Assembly (NCBI RefSeq): GCF_002263495.1
Contig: NZ_CP022753.1
Coordinates: 2,418,001-2,482,000 of the forward strand
Direction of reading: 5' to 3'
Length of the DNA stretch: 64,000 nucleotides
Origin: Nocardiopsis gilva YIM 90087
Lineage (GTDB): Bacteria; Actinomycetota; Actinomycetes; Streptosporangiales; Streptosporangiaceae
Positions within the stretch are counted from its first letter, which is position 1; each line of letters starts with the position of its first letter. The notes beneath the pieces were generated by a model. That model was given only the letters and a program-made list of their open reading frames with translations, did no database searches and was not told the origin of the DNA. Positions 1-8,325 of this stretch are shown here, piece by piece. The position numbers and the translations under genes were made by a program.

Positions 1-1
1 G

Positions 2-1369
2 GCGCCCGACCCCACCACACTCAAGATCACGCTCTCCGAGCGGCAGGCGACCATGCTCGCCCTGGACATCCCCATCGTGCCCAAGCACGTCTGGGAGAAG
101 GTCGACGACTTCGGCACCTTCAACAACGACAAGGACTTCCCGGTCGTCGGCAGCGGGCCGTTCACCATCACCGGCTACCGGCCCAACCAGTCCGTCACGC
201 TCGAGGCCAACACGGACTACTGGCGCGGCGCCCCCGAGTTCGAAAAGCTCGTCTTCCGCTTCATCCCGGAGAAGGACGCCCAGGTCGAGGCGCTCCGCTC
301 CGGCGAGGTCGATCTCATCAGCGGCCTCACCCCGGCGCAGGCCGACGCGCTGCAGGGCGAGGAGAACATCACCGTCAACACCGCGAGCGGAAAGCGGTTC
401 CAGGCCTTCACCATCAACCCCGGCGCCCGCACCCAGGACGGCGAGGAGTTCGGCGACGGCCACCCGGCGCTCAAGGACAAGACCCTGCGCCAGGCCATCA
501 TGCGCGCCATCGACAAGGACGAGATCGTCCAGAAGGTCTACGGCGGCTACGCCGAGCCCGCCGGCGGCTACATCCCGGCCCGCTACGAGCGCTACGCCTG
601 GTCCCCCGAGGGCGATGAGCGCCTCGACTTCGACGTCGACGCCGCCAACAAGATGCTCGACGACGCCGGGTACGCGATGGGCGACGACGGGGTCCGGGTC
701 TCACCCGACGGCGACCGCCTCAAGCTGCGCATGCACGTCCACAACAACCGCCCCGACTACGTGAGCATGGGTCGGCTCATGCAGGAGCGGCTCGCGGACA
801 TCGGCATCGAGGTCGACAACCGGACCGTCGACCCCGGCGTGCTCAGCGACGCCCTGCACAACGGCAAGTACGACCTCATCTTCACCGGCTGGAGCGTCAA
901 CCCCGACCCCGACTACGTGCTCGGCATCCACACCTGCGACGCGCTGCCCGAGACGCCCGGCACCATGCGCGGCGACGCCTACTTCTGCGACAGGAAGTAC
1001 GACGAGCTGTACGACAAGCAGCTCGCCGAGGACAGCGACCCCGAGAAGCGCGCCGAGTACGTCAAGCAGATGCAGGCGGTCCTGTACGACGAGGCCGTGG
1101 TCAACACGCTGACCTACTCCAACCTGCTGGAGGCCTACCGCTCCGATGTGATCGGCTCGATCCAGGTCCAGCCCGACCCCGGCGGCAACATCTGGGGCCA
1201 GGACGGGCACTGGTCGTTCTCGATGGCCACGCCCGCCGCGGCGGGCAGCGGCGGCACGGGCCTGTCCGCCGGCGTGATGGCCGGAATCGCGGCCGCGGTC
1301 GTGCTCGGCGTGGCGGCCGGGGGCTTCTTCCTCTGGCGCCGCTCGGCCACGGCTGAGGATCGAGAGTGA
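2..1369 (+). CDS. Peptide ABC transporter substrate-binding protein (SBP_bac_5), 5' end outside window
   Basis: The reading frame is open from the left edge, so the signal peptide and N-terminal lobe are missing. The visible part reads as a family 5 extracellular solute-binding protein, the peptide/nickel receptor of PepT-type ABC importers: segments such as GSGPFTITGY, a body rich in D/E and aromatic residues, and the late region YDLIFTGWSVNPDPDY are typical. Unusually, the C-terminus (last ~40 residues) is a Gly/Ala linker followed by a hydrophobic helix (GVMAGIAAAVVLGVAAGG) and a positive WRRS tail. The receptor is therefore probably held in the membrane by its C-terminus. Two Cys (in HTCDAL and YFCDRK) could form a disulfide. 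It is the first gene of the operon that continues into permeases and ATPases at 1374-5603. The substrate is inferred only as peptide-like. Confidence 0.9.
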   Translation, partial: APDPTTLKITLSERQATMLALDIPIVPKHVWEKVDDFGTFNNDKDFPVVGSGPFTITGYRPNQSVTLEANTDYWRGAPEFEKLVFRFIPEKDAQVEALRSGEVDLISGLTPAQADALQGEENITVNTASGKRFQAFTINPGARTQDGEEFGDGHPALKDKTLRQAIMRAIDKDEIVQKVYGGYAEPAGGYIPARYERYAWSPEGDERLDFDVDAANKMLDDAGYAMGDDGVRVSPDGDRLKLRMHVHNNRPDYVSMGRLMQERLADIGIEVDNRTVDPGVLSDALHNGKYDLIFTGWSVNPDPDYVLGIHTCDALPETPGTMRGDAYFCDRKYDELYDKQLAEDSDPEKRAEYVKQMQAVLYDEAVVNTLTYSNLLEAYRSDVIGSIQVQPDPGGNIWGQDGHWSFSMATPAAAGSGGTGLSAGVMAGIAAAVVLGVAAGGFFLWRRSATAEDRE

Positions 1370-1373
1370 CGCG

Positions 1374-2507
1374 GTGATGGGTTCTCCCAGCACGCCAGCC
1401 GCCGGGGACACCCCGGCGGCCCCCGCACGGTCCGGCGTCCCAGCCTCGGGCGGCGGTACCCGGAGCGGACCGGGCGACGGCGCCGCCACCGGCACCGCCG
1501 GTGGGCCGGACGCCCGACGCGGCATCGACCGGCCCCGCACGCTCCGGCTGCTGCGCTACGTCAGCGGGCGCCTGCTCACCGCGGCGGTGTCGCTGTTCGC
1601 CGTGGTCGTCACCAGCTTCTTCCTGTTCCGCATCCTGCCGGGCGACCCGGTCCGCGCGCTCACCCAGGACCGGGCCGTCACCGTTGAGCAGATGGAGGCC
1701 ATGCGCCGCGAGTTCGGCCTGGACCAGCCGCTGTGGCAGCAGTTCATCGACTACTGCCTCGGCATGCTCCGGTTCGACTTCGGTGTCTCCTACCAGTACC
1801 GCGTGCCCGTCACCGACCTCCTCCTCGACCGGCTCGGGCCCACGGTCCTGCTGGCCGGGACCGGGACCCTGATCGCCGCCGTTATCGGACTGGCCCTGGG
1901 AACCGGCTCGGCGTGGCGGCGCGGCTCGGTGATGGACCGCGCCAACACCGGCGTCGCGCTGACCCTGTGGTCGGTGCCGTCCTTCTGGCTCGGCCTGCTG
2001 CTGATCGTGGCGCTGTCCTCGGGCGCCGGGCTCTTCCCCACCAGCGGCATGATGAGTCCGGGCGTCACCGGAACGTTCAACGCGGCCGTGGACGTCGCCC
2101 ACCACATGGTGCTGCCGCTGGCCACCATGGTCGCGGTCGTCTACGCCCAGTACATGATGGTCATGCGCTCGTCGCTGCTGGACGAGATGGGCTCGGACTA
2201 CCTCACCACCGCCCGGGCCAAGGGGCTGCGCGACGCCCTGGTGCTGCGCCGGCACGCCGTGCCCAACGCGCTCCTGCCCACCGTCACCCTCATCTTCCTG
2301 GAACTCGGCCGGGTTCTGGGCGGCGTCATCCTGGTGGAGACCGTGTTCGCCTGGCCTGGTCTGGGCTCGCTGTTCTACTCCGGGCTCAAAGTGCCCGACC
2401 TGCCGATCGTGCAGGCCCTGTTCGTCGTCTTCGCCGGTGCGGTGATCATCATGAACCTCCTGGCCGACCTGGTGTACCCGCTGCTCGACCCCCGGGTGCG
2501 CTCATGA
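1374..2507 (+). CDS. Peptide ABC transporter permease, DppB/OppB type
   Basis: This inner-membrane permease is about 377 residues and begins GTG-ATG (either codon could start it) only 4 nt after the binding protein. The first ~58 residues are a Pro/Gly/Ala-rich disordered stretch. The usual DppB body follows, starting near LLRYVSGRLL, with the FRILPGDPV loop, about six membrane helices and the EAA-type cytoplasmic loop (TTARAKGLRD). The N-terminal extension is longer than is normal for the family; either it is real or the start lies further downstream, where no better Shine-Dalgarno site is obvious. The stop overlaps the next start as ATGA, so translation is probably coupled with the second permease. 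It forms the transmembrane channel with that protein. Confidence 0.92.
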   Translation: MMGSPSTPAAGDTPAAPARSGVPASGGGTRSGPGDGAATGTAGGPDARRGIDRPRTLRLLRYVSGRLLTAAVSLFAVVVTSFFLFRILPGDPVRALTQDRAVTVEQMEAMRREFGLDQPLWQQFIDYCLGMLRFDFGVSYQYRVPVTDLLLDRLGPTVLLAGTGTLIAAVIGLALGTGSAWRRGSVMDRANTGVALTLWSVPSFWLGLLLIVALSSGAGLFPTSGMMSPGVTGTFNAAVDVAHHMVLPLATMVAVVYAQYMMVMRSSLLDEMGSDYLTTARAKGLRDALVLRRHAVPNALLPTVTLIFLELGRVLGGVILVETVFAWPGLGSLFYSGLKVPDLPIVQALFVVFAGAVIIMNLLADLVYPLLDPRVRS

Positions 2508-3394
2508 GCCGCCGGACGCTGGTCTGGGAGCGGCGCCGACGCGCGTTCGCCGAGTTCCGGCGCGAGTACGCCCGCAACCGCGCCGGTATGTTCGGCCTGG
2601 CCGGGCTGGTGTTCATCGGCCTGGTCGCGCTGGCCGCCCCGCTGTTCATCGACGGCGCCCACCTCACCGCCACGGGCGCCCCCGGCGGGCGCTTCGAACC
2701 GCCCAGCCTCACCTACCCGCTGGGCACCGACGCCTTCGGCCGCTCCGTCCTCGACCTGGTGGTCTGGGGCGCGCGGATCTCGCTCACCGTCGGGTTCCTG
2801 GCCACGTTCGTCTCGGTGTCGCTGGGCACCCTCATCGGCATCACCGCCGGGCACTTCGGCGGCTGGTCGTCCAACGTGCTGATGCGCATCACCGACTGGT
2901 TCCTGGTGCTGCCCACCCTGGTCATGGCGGTGGCGCTGGCCGCCGTCATGGAGCGCAGCACGCTGACCATCATCATCGCCATCGGCGTGACCGCCTGGCC
3001 GACCCCGGCGCGCCTGGTGCGCGCGCAGACGCTGGCGGTGGAGGCGCGCCCCTACATCGAGCGGGCCCGGGCGCTGGGCGGCGGCCACGTCCACATCATG
3101 CTCCGGCACGTGCTGCCCAACGTCATGCCGGTCGTGCTGGCCCAGACCACGCTGCTCGTGTCGAGCTCCATCATCATGGAGTCCACGCTCGCCTTCCTCG
3201 GGCTGGGCGACCCCGGGATCATCTCCTGGGGCGGCATCCTGCAGGAGGCGCGCACCGCGGGCGCGATCAGCTCCGGCATGTGGTGGTACATCGTTCCGCC
3301 CGGCGTGGCCATCGCCCTGGTCGCGCTGGCCTTCACCCTGTGCGGGCGGGCGCTGGAGGCCGTGTTCAACCCCAGGCTTCGGGAGCGCCGGTGA
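2504..3394 (+). CDS. Peptide ABC transporter permease, DppC/OppC type
   Basis: The 296-residue second permease starts at the ATG overlapping the previous stop. It has the short cytoplasmic N-terminus of DppC proteins (FAEFRREYARNRAGM), a first helix, the conserved periplasmic segment YPLGTDAFGRSVLD, and the EAA loop (ERARALGGGHVHIMLRHVLPN) that contacts the ATPase. The terminal segment ESTLAFLGLGDPGIISWG is a family hallmark. Its stop overlaps the GTG start of the first ATPase gene. Together with the upstream permease it makes the heterodimeric pore. Confidence 0.94.
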   Translation: MSRRTLVWERRRRAFAEFRREYARNRAGMFGLAGLVFIGLVALAAPLFIDGAHLTATGAPGGRFEPPSLTYPLGTDAFGRSVLDLVVWGARISLTVGFLATFVSVSLGTLIGITAGHFGGWSSNVLMRITDWFLVLPTLVMAVALAAVMERSTLTIIIAIGVTAWPTPARLVRAQTLAVEARPYIERARALGGGHVHIMLRHVLPNVMPVVLAQTTLLVSSSIIMESTLAFLGLGDPGIISWGGILQEARTAGAISSGMWWYIVPPGVAIALVALAFTLCGRALEAVFNPRLRERR

Positions 3395-4515
3395 ATCACG
3401 TCGACGGCACACCGCGCGAGGGCACGCCCCCGCGCACCGACTACCTGCAGGTCAACGACCTGCACGTCACCTACCGCACCGCCGGAGGCGAGATTCCGGC
3501 GGTGCGCGGGGCCTCCTTCTCGCTGGCGCCCGGCAGCAAGCTCGGGGTCGCCGGGGAGTCGGGCTGCGGCAAGTCCACCATCGCCCTGGCGCTGCTCCGC
3601 CTGCTGCCCAAGACGGCCCGCGTCACCGGCGAGGTCCTGCTCGACGGCGAGGACGTCCTCACCATGCGGTGGGGGCGGCTGCGCGCCGTCCGCTGGGCCG
3701 GGGCGTCCATCGTCTTCCAGGGAGCCATGCACTCCCTCAACGCCGTGCAGCGCATCGGTGACCAGATCGCCGAGCCGATCCTGCTGCACGGGTCCGGCGT
3801 CACGCCGGCCGAGCTGAAGCGGCGCATCGGCGCACTTCTGGAGCAGGTCGGCCTGCCGCCCGCGCGCGCCCGCGCCTACCCGCACGAGCTGTCCGGCGGG
3901 CAGCGCCAGCGCGTCATGATCGCCATGGCGCTGGCCTGCGAGCCGCGGCTGATCATCGCCGACGAGCCCACGACGGCGCTGGACGTGATGATCCAGGCGC
4001 AGATCCTGCGGCTCATCGACTCGCTGGTCGGCGACTCGGGCATCAGCATGCTGATGATCAGCCACGACCTGTCGGTGCTCGCCGACACCTGCGACCGGCT
4101 CGCGGTCATGTACGCCGGCCGGATCGTCGAGGAGGGGCCCGCCCACCAGGTGTTCGCGGACGCCCGCCACCCCTACAGCGCCGCGCTCAGCGCCGCCTTC
4201 CCGCGGGTCGGCGACCCGTCGTCGCGGCGCAACCCCCACGGCCTGGCCGGGGACCCGCCCGACCCGGCCGATCTGCCGGGAGGGTGCGCCTTCCGGCCGC
4301 GCTGCCCGGTCGCCCAGGACCGTTGCGCGTCGGTGGACCCCGTCCTGTGGCCGGTCGGCCCCGACCGCGCTGCCGCCTGTGTGCGGGTGCTGTCCGACGA
4401 CGCCGCGCGCGCCGCCGGAGTTCCGCTGGAGCCCGACGCCTTCTCGGGGGAGGTGTCCCCTGCCCGGCCCGCGGATGCCCCGACCGAGAACGCCCAGCCC
4501 GAGGAGACGCGATGA
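3391..4515 (+). CDS. Peptide ABC transporter ATP-binding protein, DppD/OppD type
   Basis: This 374-residue ATPase starts at a GTG overlapping the preceding stop (GTGA). It shows a Walker A (GESGCGKST, near residue 50), the Q-loop segment [11 protein letters not shown], the ABC signature LSGGQRQR, a Walker [13 protein letters not shown] and the switch His in MISHDLSVL. The C-terminal oligo_HPY segment contains a cysteine cluster ([14 protein letters not shown]); in this family such cysteines can bind an Fe-S cluster, which is inferred here. It pairs with the following ATPase to drive peptide import. Confidence 0.95.
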   Translation: MNHVDGTPREGTPPRTDYLQVNDLHVTYRTAGGEIPAVRGASFSLAPGSKLGVAGESGCGKSTIALALLRLLPKTARVTGEVLLDGEDVLTMRWGRLRAVRWAGASIVFQGAMHSLNAVQRIGDQIAEPILLHGSGVTPAELKRRIGALLEQVGLPPARARAYPHELSGGQRQRVMIAMALACEPRLIIADEPTTALDVMIQAQILRLIDSLVGDSGISMLMISHDLSVLADTCDRLAVMYAGRIVEEGPAHQVFADARHPYSAALSAAFPRVGDPSSRRNPHGLAGDPPDPADLPGGCAFRPRCPVAQDRCASVDPVLWPVGPDRAAACVRVLSDDAARAAGVPLEPDAFSGEVSPARPADAPTENAQPEETR

Positions 4516-5603
4516 CCGCCCGTCTGGACGCCACCCCCGCCGAGGGTCCCGACCCCCGGCCGGGAGCCGAGGCCGCGGGCGCCGCCCCCACGGCGGACCC
4601 ACTGCTGAGCTGCTCCGACCTGCACGTCACCTTCAAGGGCCGCGGCAGCCGGGCCACCGCCCGCGCCGTGGACGGCGTGGACCTGAACCTGCGGGCGGGC
4701 GAGATCGTCGCCCTGGTCGGGGAGTCGGGGTGCGGCAAGACCACGCTCGCCCGCACCCTGCTCGGCCTGGAGAAGCCGACCTCGGGGCGGGTCGACTTCG
4801 AGGGGAAGCGGCTGGGGTACTCGACCCGCGCGCTCAAGGCCTACCGGCGCCGTGTCCAGCTGGTTCTGCAGGACCCCAGCGGGTCGCTCAACCCCCGGCA
4901 CACCGTCTACGACGCGGTCGCCGAGGGCCTGCGTATCCACGAGGGCGCCACGGCCGATGAGAGCGAGCGCGTGGCCGAGGCGCTCTCGCGCGCCGGGCTG
5001 CGCCCGCCCGAGCGGTTCTTCCTGCGCTACCCGCACGAGCTGTCCGGCGGGCAGCGCCAACGGGTGGTGATCGCGGGCGCTCTGGTCCTGCGGCCGGAGG
5101 TCATCGTGGCCGACGAGCCGGTGGCCTCGCTGGACGCCTCGGTGCGCGGCGAGATCCTCGGCCTGCTGCTGCGCCTTCGCGACGATCTGGGCCTGACCGC
5201 GCTGGTCGTCACCCACGACCTCGGCCTGGCCTGGAACATCGCCGACCGGGTGGCCGTGATGTACCTGGGCCGGGTGGTCGAGGTCGGAACCGTCGAGGAG
5301 GTGCTGTCCGCGCCCCGCCACCCCTACACGCAGGCGCTGCTGTCCGTGCTGCCCGAGGCCGATGTGGACGAGCCGGTGGTGCTCGCCGGAGAGCCGCCGG
5401 ACCCGACCATGATCCCCGGCGGCTGCCGCTTCCACGCCCGCTGCCAGGTTCTCGCCTCGGGTGAGGCGGAGCGGGCCGGGGTGGCCGACCGCTGCCGGAC
5501 CGAGGACCCCGGCGTCCTCCGCGGCGACGGAGACGGCGCCACCCAGGTCGCCTGCCACTGGGCGCGTCGGCGAGACCGCACGGAGACCTCCGCCTCGGCG
5601 TAG
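4512..5603 (+). CDS. Peptide ABC transporter ATP-binding protein, DppF/OppF type
   Basis: The ATG overlaps the previous stop and gives a 363-residue protein. An unstructured ~30-residue N-terminus precedes the nucleotide-binding domain: Walker [10 protein letters not shown], the segment LVLQDPSGSLNPRH (characteristic of DppF), signature [10 protein letters not shown], Walker B VIVADEPVASLD and switch region VVTHDLGLAW. A C-terminal Cys-containing oligo_HPY domain (GGCRFHARCQV) follows. It is the last gene of the five-gene operon; the gap to the next gene (5604-5833) shows no coding potential. Confidence 0.95.
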   Translation: MTARLDATPAEGPDPRPGAEAAGAAPTADPLLSCSDLHVTFKGRGSRATARAVDGVDLNLRAGEIVALVGESGCGKTTLARTLLGLEKPTSGRVDFEGKRLGYSTRALKAYRRRVQLVLQDPSGSLNPRHTVYDAVAEGLRIHEGATADESERVAEALSRAGLRPPERFFLRYPHELSGGQRQRVVIAGALVLRPEVIVADEPVASLDASVRGEILGLLLRLRDDLGLTALVVTHDLGLAWNIADRVAVMYLGRVVEVGTVEEVLSAPRHPYTQALLSVLPEADVDEPVVLAGEPPDPTMIPGGCRFHARCQVLASGEAERAGVADRCRTEDPGVLRGDGDGATQVACHWARRRDRTETSASA

Positions 5604-5821
5604 ACCGAGCCGAATCCAGTGACATACCCGACACAGCGCGCAGCCGAAGCGGGCGCACCCGACCCCGACGGGGAGGGGCCGACACCGACTCCGAGAGCCC
5701 ACAAGTCCCGTCACGCCGCACAATCGGCACGCGGCGCACCCCCGTTCCCCGCCGCGTTCCGCGGGCGGCCATCGGCCCGGTGCGTCCGTCTCGCTGAAAG
5801 CCAGTGGGTGACCAGGGCGTT

Positions 5822-5827
5822 TAGACT
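5822..5827 (+). promoter_or_regulatory. -10 box of a leaderless promoter for the first ArsR gene
   Basis: TAGACT sits 6 nt before the GTG start at 5834, so transcription would begin at or next to the start codon. No Shine-Dalgarno site is visible. The -35 region is weak. Confidence 0.5.
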
Positions 5828-5833
5828 GCTTTT

Positions 5834-6193
5834 GTGACTCAGGTGAGTTCCGTGACCACTGGCGGTAGACCCGCGCACCCCGGACGCTCGACACCCCCGC
5901 CGAGCGTCGAGGCGGCGTTCGGCCCCGAGGCCGCCGACCTGCTCGCGGCACGCATCAAGGCCGTGGCCGACCCCACCCGGCTGCGCCTGCTCGCGACGTT
6001 GCTGCACATGCCGGACGGGGTGGCGTGCGTCCACGACCTGGCGGAGGCGTTGGAGACCGCCCAGCCGACCGTGAGCCACCACCTCAAGACGCTGAGCGAC
6101 GCCGGATTCCTCGACTGCGCGAAGCGGGGCCCGCGGTCGTGGTACTCGGTCCGCCCGGAACGCACGGACGTCGTGCGCGACCTGGTGGGCTGA
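5834..6193 (+). CDS. ArsR-family transcriptional regulator
   Basis: This small winged-helix regulator (119 residues, GTG start, probably leaderless) has the ArsR/SmtB core: AVADPTRLRLLATLL, then the recognition helix AQPTVSHHLKTLSDAGFL and the wing GPRSWYSVRP. The alpha-3 segment contains VACVHDLAEAL, so one Cys occupies the region where metal- or As(III)-sensing thiols of ArsR proteins lie; the full CxC pair of classical ArsR is not present. It lies 46 nt upstream of a second ArsR domain fused to an arsenate reductase, so it probably controls that gene in response to arsenic or metal; the ligand is inferred. A C-terminal thiol ligand is not obvious. Confidence 0.88.
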   Translation: MTQVSSVTTGGRPAHPGRSTPPPSVEAAFGPEAADLLAARIKAVADPTRLRLLATLLHMPDGVACVHDLAEALETAQPTVSHHLKTLSDAGFLDCAKRGPRSWYSVRPERTDVVRDLVG

Positions 6194-6239
6194 GGGCAGC
6201 CACCGTGATGCGCGCACCCACCGAACGGACCACGAGCCC

Positions 6240-7334
6240 GTGACCGACGACCCGCGAACCCCCGACCCGTCGGGGGCCGCTGCCGCCGCCGCGCGCCTCC
6301 CGGCCGGAACCGCGCGTCGCCTCGCCCGCCAGCTCAAAGACCTGGCCGAACCCGTCCGGCTGCGGCTGCTGAGCATGGTGGTGGCATCGGGGCACGAAGG
6401 GATCCGCGCGGGCGAGCTGTCCGCCGCGTTCGCCCTCACCAAGCCGACCGTGAGCCACCACCTCAAGGTGCTCGGCGAAGCCGGTCTGGTGGCCCGGGAA
6501 CGTTCCGGAACCCAGATCATCTACCGCTCCACCCCGGTCGCCCAGCGGCTGCACACCGTACTGAGCAGGTTCTCCCGCCCCGACCCGTCCGGAGCTCCGG
6601 CGGTCGGTGACGCGCACGAAGGGCTCCGCAGTGTGCTCGACGAGCTGGGCATCGAGGAGAGGGCGGAGCGGCCACCCTGGCCCAGACGCGCGGCGGCCGA
6701 CCGCCCCCTGCCCGGCCTGCTCGACCCCGAGGACCTGCTCGACCGCGTCCAGGAGCGGTTGACCATCCGCTTCAGCGGCATGTTCAGCCCGGAGACGGTG
6801 CAGCGGTACCTGCGCGACTCCTACGAGATGCTCTCCCACAGCGCGGCCGTCACCGCCCACCTCCCCGCCGTGACCGAGCGGTTCGCCGCCGAACGGCTGA
6901 CCGCCATCGCCCAGCGCGACGGCATCGCCGACAAGACCGTGCCCGAGGTGCTGTTCGTCTGCGTCCTCAACGCCGGGCGCTCCCAGATCGCCGCCGCCCT
7001 GCTGCGGCATCTGGCCGGGGACCGCGTCCAGATCCGCTCGGCGGGGTCCGCTCCGGCCGAGGGCATCGATCCCATGGTCGACGAGGTGATGGCCGAGGTC
7101 GGCATCGACCTGTGCACCGAGTTCCCCAAGCCGCTGACCGACGAGATCGTGCACAGCGCCGACATCGTCGTCACCATGGGCTGCGGCGACGCCTGTCCCG
7201 TCTACCCGGGCAAGCGATACCTCGACTGGCAGATCCCCGACCCGGCCGGACAGAGCCGCCCGGTGGTCCGGCGCGTGCGTGACGAGATCGACGGCCGCAT
7301 CCGCGCCGAACTGCTCCCGGACCTTCTCGGCTAG
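6240..7334 (+). CDS. ArsR regulator fused to an arsenate reductase (ArsRC fusion)
   Basis: The 364-residue protein (GTG start) has three parts. Residues ~20-105 are an ArsR winged helix (LAEPVRLRLLSMVV, KPTVSHHLKVLGEAGLV). Residues ~155-225 form a helical bundle (RLTIRFSGMFSPETVQRYL) of the kind found in front of actinobacterial arsenate reductases. Residues ~235-364 are a low-molecular-weight phosphatase-like ArsC domain with the CX5R loop C241-VLNAG-R247 followed by S. C315 and C319 (GCGDACP) and the Asp-bearing DWQIPDP loop are consistent with thiol-linked arsenate reduction; the mycothiol/mycoredoxin partner is inferred from the host group. It follows a separate ArsR gene. No arsenite efflux gene is visible in the window. 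The stop codon shares a CTAG with the convergent gene. Confidence 0.88.
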   Translation: MTDDPRTPDPSGAAAAAARLPAGTARRLARQLKDLAEPVRLRLLSMVVASGHEGIRAGELSAAFALTKPTVSHHLKVLGEAGLVARERSGTQIIYRSTPVAQRLHTVLSRFSRPDPSGAPAVGDAHEGLRSVLDELGIEERAERPPWPRRAAADRPLPGLLDPEDLLDRVQERLTIRFSGMFSPETVQRYLRDSYEMLSHSAAVTAHLPAVTERFAAERLTAIAQRDGIADKTVPEVLFVCVLNAGRSQIAAALLRHLAGDRVQIRSAGSAPAEGIDPMVDEVMAEVGIDLCTEFPKPLTDEIVHSADIVVTMGCGDACPVYPGKRYLDWQIPDPAGQSRPVVRRVRDEIDGRIRAELLPDLLG

Positions 7335-7594
7335 TCGCACAGAGGCGTAGCGCACACGGCGAGGGTGCCCCGTTGCGCTGGGGCAGCGTCGGCGCTTGTG
7401 CCGCCAGGTTCGCCCTCTTCCGCGCCGTAGGGAACCGAGGCGTCGATGGCCACGCGTGACGCGGTGTCGGGGATCGGAGGCGGGGCCGTGCAGAGCGACA
7501 CCAGCAGGAGCGCCGCGCCGAGTACCGTGACCAGCGCGAAGAGGACAGGGGGACGGAGCCGCGGGCGCGACGCGGCCATGGGGGACAGCGCCAT
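7331..7594 (-). CDS. Small membrane-anchored or secreted protein, unknown
   Basis: The 87-residue gene runs against the arsenate reductase fusion, and the two share the palindromic stop CTAG (7331-7334). A good ribosome site (GGAGA, about 5 nt before the ATG) supports the start. Residues ~15-40 form one hydrophobic helix (PVLFALVTVLGAALLLVS) after a basic N-terminus, followed by a Pro/Ala/Gly-rich tail with two Cys near the end (CATPLCD). It could be a signal-anchored exported peptide. I do not recognise a family and assign no function. Confidence 0.6.
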   Translation of the reverse strand: MALSPMAASRPRLRPPVLFALVTVLGAALLLVSLCTAPPPIPDTASRVAIDASVPYGAEEGEPGGTSADAAPAQRGTLAVCATPLCD

Positions 7595-7820
7595 CGTTTT
7601 CTCCAGGGGCGCAGGGATGGGGGATGAGACGCGACGGGTGCGGGCCTCGCCATGTGGGTGGTGATCGACGAGGACGTCTTCCCGAAACGTCGGAATCGGA
7701 AGGTAATCGATTCATGTCTCTCCGTCAACAAGGGCCGCCTTCGACCAGAGGGTCGTGCCGGATTGCGAAGGGATGGTTACGCGGTGTTGAGCTGTTCCTT
7801 CCCGGGGGAGAAACGGAGGC

Positions 7821-8273
7821 ATGAAACGACTCCTCCTGCTTCTGCTCCTCCTGCCACTCACACTCCTCACGGTCGGATGCGCCACCGGGGAGCGGGCACC
7901 GAACAGCGATACCGACGCCCGCGAAACGGGGGATTCCACGGCCAACGACGCGGGCCGGGCCGACGCACAGCACTACCCCGACGTCGTCAAGGTCGACGTC
8001 TCCGGTGAGGCGGGCACCTACGACTTCACCGTGACGATCAGCTCCCCGTACGACACCCCCGAACGCTACGCCGACGGCTGGCGCGTCACGGGCCCTGACG
8101 GCACCGTCTACGGCGAACACGAACTCGCCCACGACCACCAGAACGAGCAGCCGTTCACCCGGACTCAGAGGAACGTCGGCATCCCCACGGGAGTGGACGA
8201 GGTCACCATCGAGGGCCGCGACAGCGAGAACGGCTACGGCGGCGGGACACAGACCGTGCGCCTGCCGCGGTGA
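7821..8273 (+). CDS. Conserved lipoprotein of unknown function
   Basis: The protein has 150 residues. The start is fixed by GGAGG close upstream of the ATG. A lipoprotein signal peptide is clear: MKRLLLLLLLLPLTLLTVGC, with the lipobox Cys at residue 20. The mature part has an acidic linker and then a ~90-residue beta-rich domain with FTVTISSPYDTPERYADGW, HDHQNEQPFTR and GIPTGVDEVTIEGRDS. I recognise the YADGW/HDH-NEQPFTR/GYGG pattern from small uncharacterised exported proteins of many bacteria. It is probably attached to the outer face of the membrane. No operon partner. Confidence 0.8.
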   Translation: MKRLLLLLLLLPLTLLTVGCATGERAPNSDTDARETGDSTANDAGRADAQHYPDVVKVDVSGEAGTYDFTVTISSPYDTPERYADGWRVTGPDGTVYGEHELAHDHQNEQPFTRTQRNVGIPTGVDEVTIEGRDSENGYGGGTQTVRLPR

Positions 8274-8325
8274 GGTACGCGTATCGCTGTTCTGGGGGAG
8301 GGCGGACGCGTCGACCCGCCCTCGT

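Noticed and set aside
7652-8008. Plus-strand frame overlapping the start of the lipoprotein gene
   Set aside because: The lipoprotein has a clear ribosome site, signal peptide and lipobox in another frame.
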